NCBI GenBank assembly: GCA_025059375.1
Contig: JANXDO010000004.1
Coordinates: 1-64,000 of the forward strand
Reading direction: 5' to 3'
Source of the DNA: Candidatus Nezhaarchaeota archaeon
Lineage (GTDB): Archaea; Thermoproteota; Methanomethylicia; Nezhaarchaeales; WYZ-LMO8
Length of the DNA stretch: 64,000 nt
Part shown: positions 17,269 to 25,638 of the stretch, one piece after another
How the letters are laid out: every line of letters starts with the position of its first letter
Position numbering within the stretch: the first letter of the stretch is position 1
Made by a program: the position numbers and the translations under genes
The notes under the pieces: model-generated
What the model was told of the DNA's origin: nothing
The model's input: only the letters and a program-made list of their open reading frames with translations
The model's database searches: none

Positions 17269-19053
17269 ATGGAGTATTCATCCCTAGTGGATGTTTATGA
17301 GAAAATAGAATTGACGACCAAGAGACTTGAAATGACCGATCTCCTCGTAGCACTCCTTAAGAAAACTCCTCCTAACATAGTTGATAAAGTTGTGTACCTA
17401 ACTCAAGGCAGACTATATCCTGAGTACATTGGCATTGAGTTAGGAGTTGCAGAGAAGTTAGCTCTAAGAGCCATCGCTCTTGCTAGCGGCATGTCATTGG
17501 AAGAGGTAGAAACAGAGTTCAAGAAGGCAGGTGACATAGGCTTAACCGCAGAAAGGATACTGTCAAGGAGGAAGCTTAAGAGTATCATGGACTTCTTCGG
17601 GCCATCGCAAGAAGCAAGGAGGCTCATGGTCGAAGAGGTTTACGACACCCTCGACAAGGTCGCGAGGACCACGGGCGAGGGCTCTCAAGACGTCAAGATA
17701 TCTCTCATAGCTAGTCTCTTAAGGCGTGCAATGCCCAAAGAGGCTAAGTACCTTCTAAGGACGGTAACGGGCAAGCTGAGGCTAGGGGTAGCGGATATGA
17801 CCATACTAGACGCTCTAGCCATAGCCTTCTGTGGCGGGAAAGACTTTCGTCCTTCTATTGAAAGAGCTTACAACCTCTCAAGCGACTTAGGTTACGTAGC
17901 TAAGGTTGTGGCTGAGAAGGGAACTATCGGCTTAAAAGAGTTTAAAGTAACCATCGGAAGACCGATAAGACCAATGCTAGCTGAACGCCTAACAAGTGCG
18001 GAAGAGATACTAGCGAAACTTGGAGGTAAGTGCATAGCTGAGTACAAATACGATGGCGAGAGAATACAAGCCCATAAATCGAGGTCTGAGGTTGTACTAT
18101 TCTCAAGAAGGCTTGAGAACATAACGCATCATTATCCAGACGCCTGTGACCTTATTAGGGAGCACATAAAGGCCGATGAGGCGATAGTCGAAGCAGAATG
18201 CGTAGCAATAGATCCTGATACTGGTGAAATGAGACCTTTCCAGGAACTCATGCATAGGAGAAGGAAGTACGGCATAGAACAAGCAATGAAGGAATATCCG
18301 GTTTCACTTTTCTTCTTCGACTGTCTCTATATTGACGGAGAAGAGCTCACAGATCAACCTTACCCAAAGAGAAGAGAAATTCTGACGAAGATATTAGAGC
18401 CCGATGATAGAGTAGCATTAGCAAAATACAAGATAATTAGCAGTGTTGAGGAACTCGAACGCTTCTTTGAAGAAGCCGTAAGCGAGGGATGCGAAGGACT
18501 AATATGCAAATCTCTCACATCAGACTCAATATATCAAGCTGGAGCTAGAGGCTGGCTCTGGATAAAGTTTAAGCGGTCATACCAATCAAAACTTGTGGAA
18601 CCAATAGATGTAACGGTAGTAGGAGCCTTCTGGGGTAGGGGTAAGAGAGCTGGCAAGTATGGAGCCTTACTATGTGCAGTATACGACCCTGATGCTGATG
18701 TCTTTAGAACTGTGTGCAAGGTTGGAAGCGGCTTCACTGATGAGGATCTTGAAGAGCTGCCTAAAATGCTTGAGCCCTATGTAATAGATCACCGACATCC
18801 TCGAGTTGACTCTCGTATGAAAGCTGATGTATGGCTCACACCAAGTATAGTAATCGAGATAATAGGCGATGAAATAACGTTAAGTCCACTTCACACAGCA
18901 GGTTTAGGGGCAATAAAGCTCAATGCAGGCTTAGCAATAAGATTCCCACGCTTCACGGGTCGTTGGAGACTTGATAAGAAACCTGAAGATAGCACAACAG
19001 TGGAAGAATTAATTCAAATGTATAAAATGCAGCTAAAGAAAATTGAAATCTAA
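17269..19053 (+). CDS. lig: ATP-dependent DNA ligase
   Basis: The protein has 594 residues, the usual length for archaeal replicative ligases. It begins with the helical DNA-binding domain (about 1-220), then the adenylation domain with EYKYDGERIQ, whose Lys260 forms the ligase-AMP intermediate. Further nucleotidyltransferase motifs follow: FFDCLYIDG (motif IIIa region), EGLICKSL (motif IV) and WIKFKRSY (motif V). A C-terminal OB domain ends the chain. It seals nicks, including those between Okazaki fragments. A purine-rich GAGGTTGAGG precedes ATG 17269. It ends 5 nt before the convergent coiled-coil gene. Confidence 0.95.
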   Translation: MEYSSLVDVYEKIELTTKRLEMTDLLVALLKKTPPNIVDKVVYLTQGRLYPEYIGIELGVAEKLALRAIALASGMSLEEVETEFKKAGDIGLTAERILSRRKLKSIMDFFGPSQEARRLMVEEVYDTLDKVARTTGEGSQDVKISLIASLLRRAMPKEAKYLLRTVTGKLRLGVADMTILDALAIAFCGGKDFRPSIERAYNLSSDLGYVAKVVAEKGTIGLKEFKVTIGRPIRPMLAERLTSAEEILAKLGGKCIAEYKYDGERIQAHKSRSEVVLFSRRLENITHHYPDACDLIREHIKADEAIVEAECVAIDPDTGEMRPFQELMHRRRKYGIEQAMKEYPVSLFFFDCLYIDGEELTDQPYPKRREILTKILEPDDRVALAKYKIISSVEELERFFEEAVSEGCEGLICKSLTSDSIYQAGARGWLWIKFKRSYQSKLVEPIDVTVVGAFWGRGKRAGKYGALLCAVYDPDADVFRTVCKVGSGFTDEDLEELPKMLEPYVIDHRHPRVDSRMKADVWLTPSIVIEIIGDEITLSPLHTAGLGAIKLNAGLAIRFPRFTGRWRLDKKPEDSTTVEELIQMYKMQLKKIEI

Positions 19054-19058
19054 GCAGT

Positions 19059-19628
19059 TTACGAGTGCATCTTCTCTAACATTCGCTCAAACGTCCAGCG
19101 AATTGCATTTTTTAGCTCTCTTATCCTTCTCTCGTCTAAGATATTCTTAACGAATATCTCAGATAGTATGTCCCCCTTAGTCTTGATCTCATAATCCAAA
19201 CACTGGCTTTCCTTAAGTTCTCCGCGCTCAGCAGCTTCTCGATCCCTCTTCCTCATCTCTTCAAGGACTCTCTCTACAAGGAACTGCCTAAAAGGCGGTA
19301 CATTAATATTCAGTTCCACGTCTTGAGCAGGTACTACCCTAATGTATCCCTCGCCCATGTACATTTTACCCAACAGCCTACCGCCCATCCTCTGTGATGC
19401 CGTAATCAAAGTCTCTGTTTCAAGCCCTCTTGGTGTCGGTGGACTCACTTGCTGTACTACTTCTCGTGCAACTTCGAGTGCAGAGCTTGGCTTAAACGAC
19501 AGTTTAGCTAATGCTTCGTCAACGAGCTTTATCAGGGCCTTTATACTATCAACTTCTGCTGACAGTGCAGCAAGTTTATCCTCTAAATACTTCTTCAATT
19601 CTGCTAGATTTTTTACTGTATCCTCCAA
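19059..19628 (-). CDS. Conserved-looking hypothetical with N-terminal coiled coil
   Basis: The protein has 189 residues. Residues 1-42 are a strongly predicted coiled coil (heptads of L, A and I in ELKKYLEDKLAALSAEV). Residues 70-110 hold a small beta segment with GRLLGKMYMGEGYIRVVPAQ. Residues 110-189 are charged helices ending ELKNAIRWTFERMLEKM. It is soluble, without cysteines forming a metal site or a recognisable nucleotide-binding loop. The regular composition and clean start argue for a real gene. I do not recognise the family. It lies between the ligase (convergent) and the nitroreductase (same strand, 52 nt upstream). Confidence 0.7.
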   Translation of the reverse strand: MEDTVKNLAELKKYLEDKLAALSAEVDSIKALIKLVDEALAKLSFKPSSALEVAREVVQQVSPPTPRGLETETLITASQRMGGRLLGKMYMGEGYIRVVPAQDVELNINVPPFRQFLVERVLEEMRKRDREAAERGELKESQCLDYEIKTKGDILSEIFVKNILDERRIRELKNAIRWTFERMLEKMHS

Positions 19629-19680
19629 GCCCTTTCACTTTTCTACACTACTTGCCCTCACATATTTCTACTGTTTGCTA

Positions 19681-20238
19681 CTACCTCCTGCTCCACGCCT
19701 TACCAAAGGCATTATAGTGAACTATCTCCTCAAGTCTCCTCCTAGCGGGAGGAGCTGGAGTCTCTCTAGGCCGTCCAATAGTTACTAGAGCAAGCGGTCT
19801 AACGTTGTCCGGCAACTTCAATATCTTCTTAACTTCATCCTCATAAAAGGCTCCTATCCAACACGTGCCAAGGCCTAAGCTATGAGCTGCTAGCAACATA
19901 TTTTGAGTAGCAGCTGCACAGTCTTGAATGGAGTATAGTCTCCTACCTCTCTCACCATAAATCATCCCAGTCCTATCTAAATCCGCGCACACTGCAACTA
20001 TGTATGAGGCCTCAATCATCCACATTTGATTTAAGGAGGCTCTTGCTAACGCCCTCATAATGTCTCTATCATCAACAACTATGAACTCCCAGGGCTGAAG
20101 GTTGCCAGCTGATGGAGCCCACCTTGCTGCCTCTAATATAGTCTCTAATTGCTTGACATTAACCTCTGAGGGAACATAGGATCTTATAGACCTCCTACTC
20201 TTAATAGCCTCAAAAACTTCCAAGGATTGCATCCCCAT
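19681..20238 (-). CDS. Nitroreductase family flavoprotein
   Basis: The protein has 185 residues. IKSRRSIRSYVP near the start is the FMN phosphate-binding motif of the nitroreductase fold. AARWAPSAGNLQPWEFIVV and AAATQNMLLAAHSLGLGTCWIG are the other family blocks that contact FMN and form the dimer. Members reduce diverse substrates with NAD(P)H, and the sequence does not say which. ATG 20238 and ATG 20232 are both possible starts. It diverges from the HerA-like gene across a 52-nt AT-rich gap that probably holds both promoters. Confidence 0.92.
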   Translation of the reverse strand: MGMQSLEVFEAIKSRRSIRSYVPSEVNVKQLETILEAARWAPSAGNLQPWEFIVVDDRDIMRALARASLNQMWMIEASYIVAVCADLDRTGMIYGERGRRLYSIQDCAAATQNMLLAAHSLGLGTCWIGAFYEDEVKKILKLPDNVRPLALVTIGRPRETPAPPARRRLEEIVHYNAFGKAWSRR

Positions 20239-20290
20239 ACTTTTATTTATTACTATGCTTATTAAAGCTTAATTAAAGTAGTTAAGTGAA

Positions 20291-21709
20291 ATGACAAGGC
20301 TGCTGCTAGTGGAGATCAAGCTCGATATCACTCACACACCTCTTCATCTCCTACTACTGTTCGGGATAGTCCTTCTAGCCATCTTAGTTTACATTAAGCG
20401 AGATATGAGCGGGAAAGTATTGCTTGGCAGGAGATACTTTCTCCCTTTCTACTTAGATCTCAAGGAGGCAAAGCACATAGTGGTTTTCGGCATAACGGGT
20501 TCTGGAAAAACGAATACAGCTAAGTTAATCGTTAAGTCTTTCAAGGGTTCTAAGCTCGTTTTAGATTGGAATGGAGAATACTTGGTTGATAGGGTCGCTA
20601 AGCCATCAGATATAACCATAGGCAACCTCTCAACATTAGAATTCTGTGAAGCTCTTGCCTCAGCTCTTCAACTTACAACCCCCCAATATTCTATGCTCCT
20701 CGATATCGCTAAAGAGTCCAAAAATCTTCAGGAGATAGTGGATAAGCTCAAGAAATATCCCATCGATAGTGACACGCGCAGAGAGATAAGAAATGCGTTG
20801 CTAAGGAGGCTTGAACCGCTATCGTACTTAAACCTATTTTCAGGGTCATTAACGATTGACGTCATTGACACTATAGACCTATCAGGCTTAACTTATGACG
20901 CTAAGAGACTTGTCGCCAACGTGATTTTGAGATTAATTTACAATAACCCTGTAAAGGAGCTTCTCGTGCTCGAAGAAGCACAGAACCTGTTATTGCCGCG
21001 ACGTCCTGATCAACCACCAACAAGTTGCGAGCTAATAATTGATGAGATAAGGAAGCATGGTATGAGGGTGTTAGCCATAGCCCAAATGCCATCGCTAGTC
21101 TCAACAACCTATCGTAATGCAGAATACTTGATAATTCATAGATTGTACTTGACAGTTGAGGAAGCAAAGAACCTCGGGTTAACTGATGAAGAGCGCGAAA
21201 AGGTCGCAAAATTACCAAATGGTATGTGTCTCGTACTCTATAAGGGAAGGAAGGCCTTGGTTAAGGTACTTAAAGTTGATGAAAAATCAAATCCCCATAA
21301 AACATCCTCCATATCTAAGCAAAGAAGGGGCGAAGTTGTGCAGAGTCCTAGGATCTTCAGCGTGAATGATGGCTCTTCAAGTGACATGGTCTTCCTCCTC
21401 CTTGAGGAGGTCAAGGATATAAATAAGTGGCGCAAAGATGTGAGCTTAAACGTAAATAGAATTAGTAAAGAGGTCGACGAGTTAAAACAGTTAATTAAGG
21501 GGCTTACAGAGAAAATGCTTTCTGGAAATCTTGACAATAAGCCGCACAACTTCATAAACTATATCAAAGGCGAAATAGAGAAGGCTAAGACGGAGTTCAA
21601 CAGCAAGGTAGAGGGAATAGAGTATTCTTTGAATTACATAAAGGAAAGACTCCACGAGTTTGAGGATGTTATTAGAAGCTTAAACGCTCGTGGAGGCAAT
21701 GCTCGATAG
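20291..21709 (+). CDS. Membrane-tethered HerA-like ATPase with C-terminal coiled coil
   Basis: The protein has 472 residues. A single hydrophobic helix (about residues 17-36) precedes the ATPase, which has Walker A GITGSGKTN (about 68-76), LDWNGEY (the HerA-type W-x-G-E-Y motif), and Walker B LLVLEEAQNLLLP. RKHGMRVLAIAQMPSLVS supplies the conserved Gln-containing sensor region. The C-terminal about 100 residues form charged coiled coils. Classical HerA is soluble and paired with the NurA nuclease; here there is no NurA, but a membrane anchor, which recalls CedB/VirB4-like DNA translocases. It overlaps the downstream XPD-like helicase by 20 nt. Confidence 0.85.
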   Translation: MTRLLLVEIKLDITHTPLHLLLLFGIVLLAILVYIKRDMSGKVLLGRRYFLPFYLDLKEAKHIVVFGITGSGKTNTAKLIVKSFKGSKLVLDWNGEYLVDRVAKPSDITIGNLSTLEFCEALASALQLTTPQYSMLLDIAKESKNLQEIVDKLKKYPIDSDTRREIRNALLRRLEPLSYLNLFSGSLTIDVIDTIDLSGLTYDAKRLVANVILRLIYNNPVKELLVLEEAQNLLLPRRPDQPPTSCELIIDEIRKHGMRVLAIAQMPSLVSTTYRNAEYLIIHRLYLTVEEAKNLGLTDEEREKVAKLPNGMCLVLYKGRKALVKVLKVDEKSNPHKTSSISKQRRGEVVQSPRIFSVNDGSSSDMVFLLLEEVKDINKWRKDVSLNVNRISKEVDELKQLIKGLTEKMLSGNLDNKPHNFINYIKGEIEKAKTEFNSKVEGIEYSLNYIKERLHEFEDVIRSLNARGGNAR

Positions 21710-23603
21710 CGATTTAAAGGCGCTATCACCATATCCATCACTAAGACCAGGACAGTTGAAGATAGCGAAAACTGTCTACCAGGCAATATTCCATGGATTC
21801 TACGTATTCGTTGAAGCTCCATGCGGCCTAGGCAAAACCCTAGCCTCTCTTCTAGGCATCTTCTATTTATTGAATAGAAACCCTCTTCAAAGAATATTGT
21901 GGTTGACTAGAACAAACAATGAGAGTGACAAAGTTATTGAAGAAGCAAAAAACTTGAAAAGTCAAGAAAAAACAATAAAGGGCTTATCCCTTAGAGGGAA
22001 GTCACAATGTTGCCTATACCTTCAAGGAGTTGATGAAAATCTCATTCGTATAGCTTGCAAAGTTTTGAGAGGTGAAGTATTATGCCCCTATCTAAACCAA
22101 GAGTGGATAGATTCATGCGTTGAGCAGCTTGATCAAGACTTCGATTTTGTAACTGCAAAAGAAGTAGTGGACGTGTGCAAGAAGCATAAGGCTTGCCCGC
22201 ATATTGTAATGAAAAAGCTAGCACATAGTCGTCAATTACTGGTATTCACGTACCCTTACATGTTTAACAAAAACATAAGAAGGGCTTACTTGCAGAAGTT
22301 GTTACCACGAAGCTCTTCTCCTATATCGGCAATAATCGATGAGGCACACAACATCTTAGACCTGGTAGCTGATTACAACTCAAGTTCTCTAAGAATATCG
22401 ACGCTTTACAATTCAATTGATGAGCTTTATCTAAGAGGTGAGACAAGACTTGCCAAGTCACTCGAATACTTCGCTACAAAGCTTGAAAGTTTGGCTATGA
22501 AGAGCGATTTATCACATGGAGTTGAAATACCTAGAAACTTCGTCAACCAAGTAATGGCAGAGTGCAACGAAGAGCTGCCCGGATACCTTAATAAGCTAAA
22601 GGATGTGGCCCTAAACATCATAGCTATGAGAGCAACTCAAGGGCTTACAATACGATGCTATACGCACTCCGTCTATGTCATCTTGAAGTCTATTGTGACC
22701 TCAAGCGATAACGAGATTGTTTGGTTGCATTTAGGGGAGGAGGATGAAACTCCAATCCTTGAAGTAAAACCATTGACCCATGACATCACAGCCATAATAA
22801 AGCCTCTCCATAGCGTGGTATTCATGTCAGGTACTCTCTCCCCAATAACTGCATACATCACCATGCTGAACCTCAACTTTAACCGTAAGGTCAAGGTCAT
22901 GAAGTATGTAAGGCCAAAACATGGATACGCTCTACTCATAATTGACACCTCACTTTCTACATCATTAAAAGAAAGATCAGACAGCCTCTTCAAGAAAATA
23001 GCTTATAAGCTTAAACTCATAAGGGAACGCATCAATGGAGGGCTTGGAGTATTCATCTCCTCGTATAGCATCTTAAAATCCTTAGAGAAGGTGGGCCTTA
23101 AGGATTTATTGCCTGGACTAACCATAGTTAGTAACCGCGAAGGCTCTCTTCACGACATGGAACCGTTGTTACGCTTCAAAGATTACGTAGCAAAAGGCCT
23201 TAACTCTACATTGATAACGGTCGTGGGGGGAAGGTTATCCGAAGGCGTTGACATCCCAAGCTCGATAATGCCTTTAGCGGTAATAGTCGGAATGCCTGTG
23301 CCTGAACCAAACCTCTATTCATTAAAAAGAGTAGAAAAACTAAAGTCGTCCGGGGCTAAAGCTCCACATGATGCTGTCTTCTTAGAGCCAGCAATAAGGA
23401 AAGTTGCTCAGACCATAGGCAGGTTAATAAGATCACCTCATAGCAAAGCATACGTAATACTAATGGACAGGAGATATCAAAGGGACATTCTTATAAAGTA
23501 CATGCCTAAATGGCTAAAATTCACAATCTATACCACTGATAACTCTCTAAGCCTTCTTTGCGAACTTCTTTCTCTTGAGGACAAAATACATACTAAGCAG
23601 TAA
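21690..23603 (+). CDS. XPD/Rad3-like superfamily 2 DNA helicase
   Basis: The protein has 637 residues. Motif I is EAPCGLGKTLASLLG (about residue 43). A cysteine-rich insertion (about residues 110-170, with several Cys including CCLYL, VLCPYL, VCKKHKACP) is the expected iron-sulfur domain. Motif II DEAHN follows, and the C-terminal RecA domain ends with the QTIGRLIRSPHSK motif VI. XPD unwinds DNA 5' to 3' in repair. Start: GTG 21690 or ATG 21699; neither has a well-spaced ribosome site. It is translationally coupled to the HerA-like gene. The 3' end overlaps the transglutaminase gene convergently by 57 nt. Confidence 0.9.
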   Translation: MEAMLDSDLKALSPYPSLRPGQLKIAKTVYQAIFHGFYVFVEAPCGLGKTLASLLGIFYLLNRNPLQRILWLTRTNNESDKVIEEAKNLKSQEKTIKGLSLRGKSQCCLYLQGVDENLIRIACKVLRGEVLCPYLNQEWIDSCVEQLDQDFDFVTAKEVVDVCKKHKACPHIVMKKLAHSRQLLVFTYPYMFNKNIRRAYLQKLLPRSSSPISAIIDEAHNILDLVADYNSSSLRISTLYNSIDELYLRGETRLAKSLEYFATKLESLAMKSDLSHGVEIPRNFVNQVMAECNEELPGYLNKLKDVALNIIAMRATQGLTIRCYTHSVYVILKSIVTSSDNEIVWLHLGEEDETPILEVKPLTHDITAIIKPLHSVVFMSGTLSPITAYITMLNLNFNRKVKVMKYVRPKHGYALLIIDTSLSTSLKERSDSLFKKIAYKLKLIRERINGGLGVFISSYSILKSLEKVGLKDLLPGLTIVSNREGSLHDMEPLLRFKDYVAKGLNSTLITVVGGRLSEGVDIPSSIMPLAVIVGMPVPEPNLYSLKRVEKLKSSGAKAPHDAVFLEPAIRKVAQTIGRLIRSPHSKAYVILMDRRYQRDILIKYMPKWLKFTIYTTDNSLSLLCELLSLEDKIHTKQ

Positions 23604-24803
23604 GCTTATGGTGATTATGCCTAAGAGCGCAAGAACCCCCCATGGGATGAATACCTCACCCGGAGTCATCATGCTTAAAACTTTAAGTTCCTCTTCACAA
23701 ATGTACTTCACTTTGCCAGCGGCTACGGCATTCTCCCATGCTCTAACATCATAGACATACCTTAAGGTTGAAAAATTGGCGTAGATTATTGGATTTGTAA
23801 TGAAATAGGCCGAGTACCTCATTTTTAGCTCCACACCTAAAGGGCTCTTTATGTAAACGAGCATCTCGTCAGCTGGAAAGATGCTTGCACCCATAAAGTA
23901 TGTTAAATCAAGAGGGACCCAACCAAGTTGGGGGACGTAGATCATGCTCCAAGCATGCCACCCAATTCCCTTCGATTTATAAACATAGTTTCCACCATGC
24001 ATAGCTACCTCTTCTTCGTATGCGCTTAATGGTATACAACCCAATTGTAGGAATGCTGGTATTCCAACAGCTCTACACATAGTGATGAATAAGATGCTAC
24101 TATCATCACAATCACCTATCTTCAGCTCGTAAGTTTCATTAGGATATTGAGGACCTACTCTATCCTTAACTTTTCGAGTTAGAGGGTACGCTATTGCATC
24201 TTCAATCCACCTAGAAAAGTTATTCAAAACGTCTAGAATCTTAGTAGTTTCTCCTGCAAGCTCCTTAGAGAGCCTACCTATATCACTTGGAATAATCCAC
24301 GTAGTTTTATTGGCAGCATACGTCTCTACTAAATGAAGCGGTATATCGCTAAGAGATGCATTATAAAGAGCTGACCAGGCTTCGTACTCTATGATGCCAA
24401 CAGGTTCTTTAATTATTAGAACGCTAAAGTAAACATTGATAATGGTTCCCCTACTTAAGTAAGTAGGAAGGTAATTGAAGACAATAATGGGATTACCATC
24501 TTCGTCAACTCTGAAGTGCTTTATGGGGATTTCCACGCCATTAACTACATACTTGATCTCCTCAATAATTATTGACTGTCTACTGGTATTTGGAAACAAC
24601 ATCAACTCATTCATCCCGGGGACATCAGCGGGACTCAAATTATCTAGGAGCTCAATAGTTATATTACACCAGTATCTGTAGTGATAAGTTGGTCTCTCAT
24701 TAAGAGCTGACACACTAATACATTTACTGTCCCTTAACAGTGAAATTGGGAAGAGCGCTAAGGCAATCATGAAGATTATTAAAATTTCCTTTCTTCTACT
24801 CAA
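23547..24803 (-). CDS. Membrane-anchored transglutaminase-like protein
   Basis: The protein has 418 residues. An N-terminal signal or anchor helix (about residues 7-23) and a C-terminal helix (about 385-408) followed by KRKKFAKKA place the body outside the cell. The central domain has the transglutaminase triad: Cys in IGDCDDSSILF (about residue 230), His in GWHAWSMIYV (about 277) and Asp in PLDLTYF (about 297). Such archaeal domains act as peptidases or crosslinkers on the surface; the substrate is unknown. The N-terminal about 170 residues are beta-rich and may bind the substrate or cell surface. Confidence 0.88.
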   Translation of the reverse strand: MSRRKEILIIFMIALALFPISLLRDSKCISVSALNERPTYHYRYWCNITIELLDNLSPADVPGMNELMLFPNTSRQSIIIEEIKYVVNGVEIPIKHFRVDEDGNPIIVFNYLPTYLSRGTIINVYFSVLIIKEPVGIIEYEAWSALYNASLSDIPLHLVETYAANKTTWIIPSDIGRLSKELAGETTKILDVLNNFSRWIEDAIAYPLTRKVKDRVGPQYPNETYELKIGDCDDSSILFITMCRAVGIPAFLQLGCIPLSAYEEEVAMHGGNYVYKSKGIGWHAWSMIYVPQLGWVPLDLTYFMGASIFPADEMLVYIKSPLGVELKMRYSAYFITNPIIYANFSTLRYVYDVRAWENAVAAGKVKYICEEELKVLSMMTPGEVFIPWGVLALLGIITISLLLSMYFVLKRKKFAKKA

Positions 24804-24861
24804 GTCGCTCTCGCTCTTTTACTCTCATAGCTATCCTTAAACCTTTCCTAACTTCTATAAA

Positions 24862-25638
24862 ATGGTAGTGAGAAGGTGGTGGAAGGAGATTGTAGTTAAG
24901 GTTGGTTGCTGTGGATGGGCCGTTAAAGGCGGCATGAAGAAGTACTTTGAACTCTTTGATTTAATAGAGCTCCAGTCAACATTCTACAAATTACCAACTA
25001 TAGAAACAGCAAGTAGATGGCGTGCTGAAGCACCACAAAACTTCACGTACACCATGAAGGCATGGCAGGTCATAACACATCCATCGACAAGCCCCACATG
25101 GAGAAAAAGTGGTCTTAGGATACCTCATGAGCTTCACGAAAAGTATGGCCTCCTAAAGCCAACTGATGAGAATTTTGAGGCATGGAGAAGGACTATAGAG
25201 ATAGCTAAGGCCTTAAGGTGTAGGGTTATCGTGATTCAACTTCCACCATCATTTGTAAGAAACAATGAAAACGTAGTAAACGTTAAGGTTTTTATGAGTA
25301 CCGTCGAGAGACCTGATGGCATTGATGTAGGCATGGAGTTTAGACATGAAAGCTGGGACTTTGCTACAATAAGATCATTATGTGAAGAATTAAACTTAGT
25401 TCACATAGTTGATCCACTTAAACATGAGCCTGCTATAACTACCGGACAAATACTATACTACAGGTTACATGGTCTAGGGGCTAGAGCATACGTCTACGAT
25501 TACAGCATAAGTGAATTACAAACACTTTATAGTAAATGGGTTAAGCCTTACGAAAAAGAGAAGGAGGTTTACGTCCTCTTTAATAACACGAATATGGCTA
25601 ATGATGCCTTGGACCTTAAGAGAATAGCGGTCACTTAA
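24862..25638 (+). CDS. DUF72 family protein
   Basis: The protein has 258 residues. VKVGCCGWAV then YFELFDLIELQSTFYKLP are the N-terminal blocks of DUF72, a TIM-barrel family, and EFRHESW matches the conserved core (about residue 160). The biochemical role is unproven; some propose metal or nucleotide chemistry. A TATA-like CTTAAA at 24836-24841 lies about 24 nt upstream of ATG 24862, consistent with a leaderless message. A GTG two codons later is the alternative start. It ends 8 nt inside the convergent TIP49 gene. Confidence 0.9.
   Translation: MVVRRWWKEIVVKVGCCGWAVKGGMKKYFELFDLIELQSTFYKLPTIETASRWRAEAPQNFTYTMKAWQVITHPSTSPTWRKSGLRIPHELHEKYGLLKPTDENFEAWRRTIEIAKALRCRVIVIQLPPSFVRNNENVVNVKVFMSTVERPDGIDVGMEFRHESWDFATIRSLCEELNLVHIVDPLKHEPAITTGQILYYRLHGLGARAYVYDYSISELQTLYSKWVKPYEKEKEVYVLFNNTNMANDALDLKRIAVT

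Noticed and set aside
20291-21709. Classical HerA of a HerA-NurA resection unit
   Set aside because: There is a membrane helix at the N-terminus, a coiled-coil tail, and no NurA gene adjoining.
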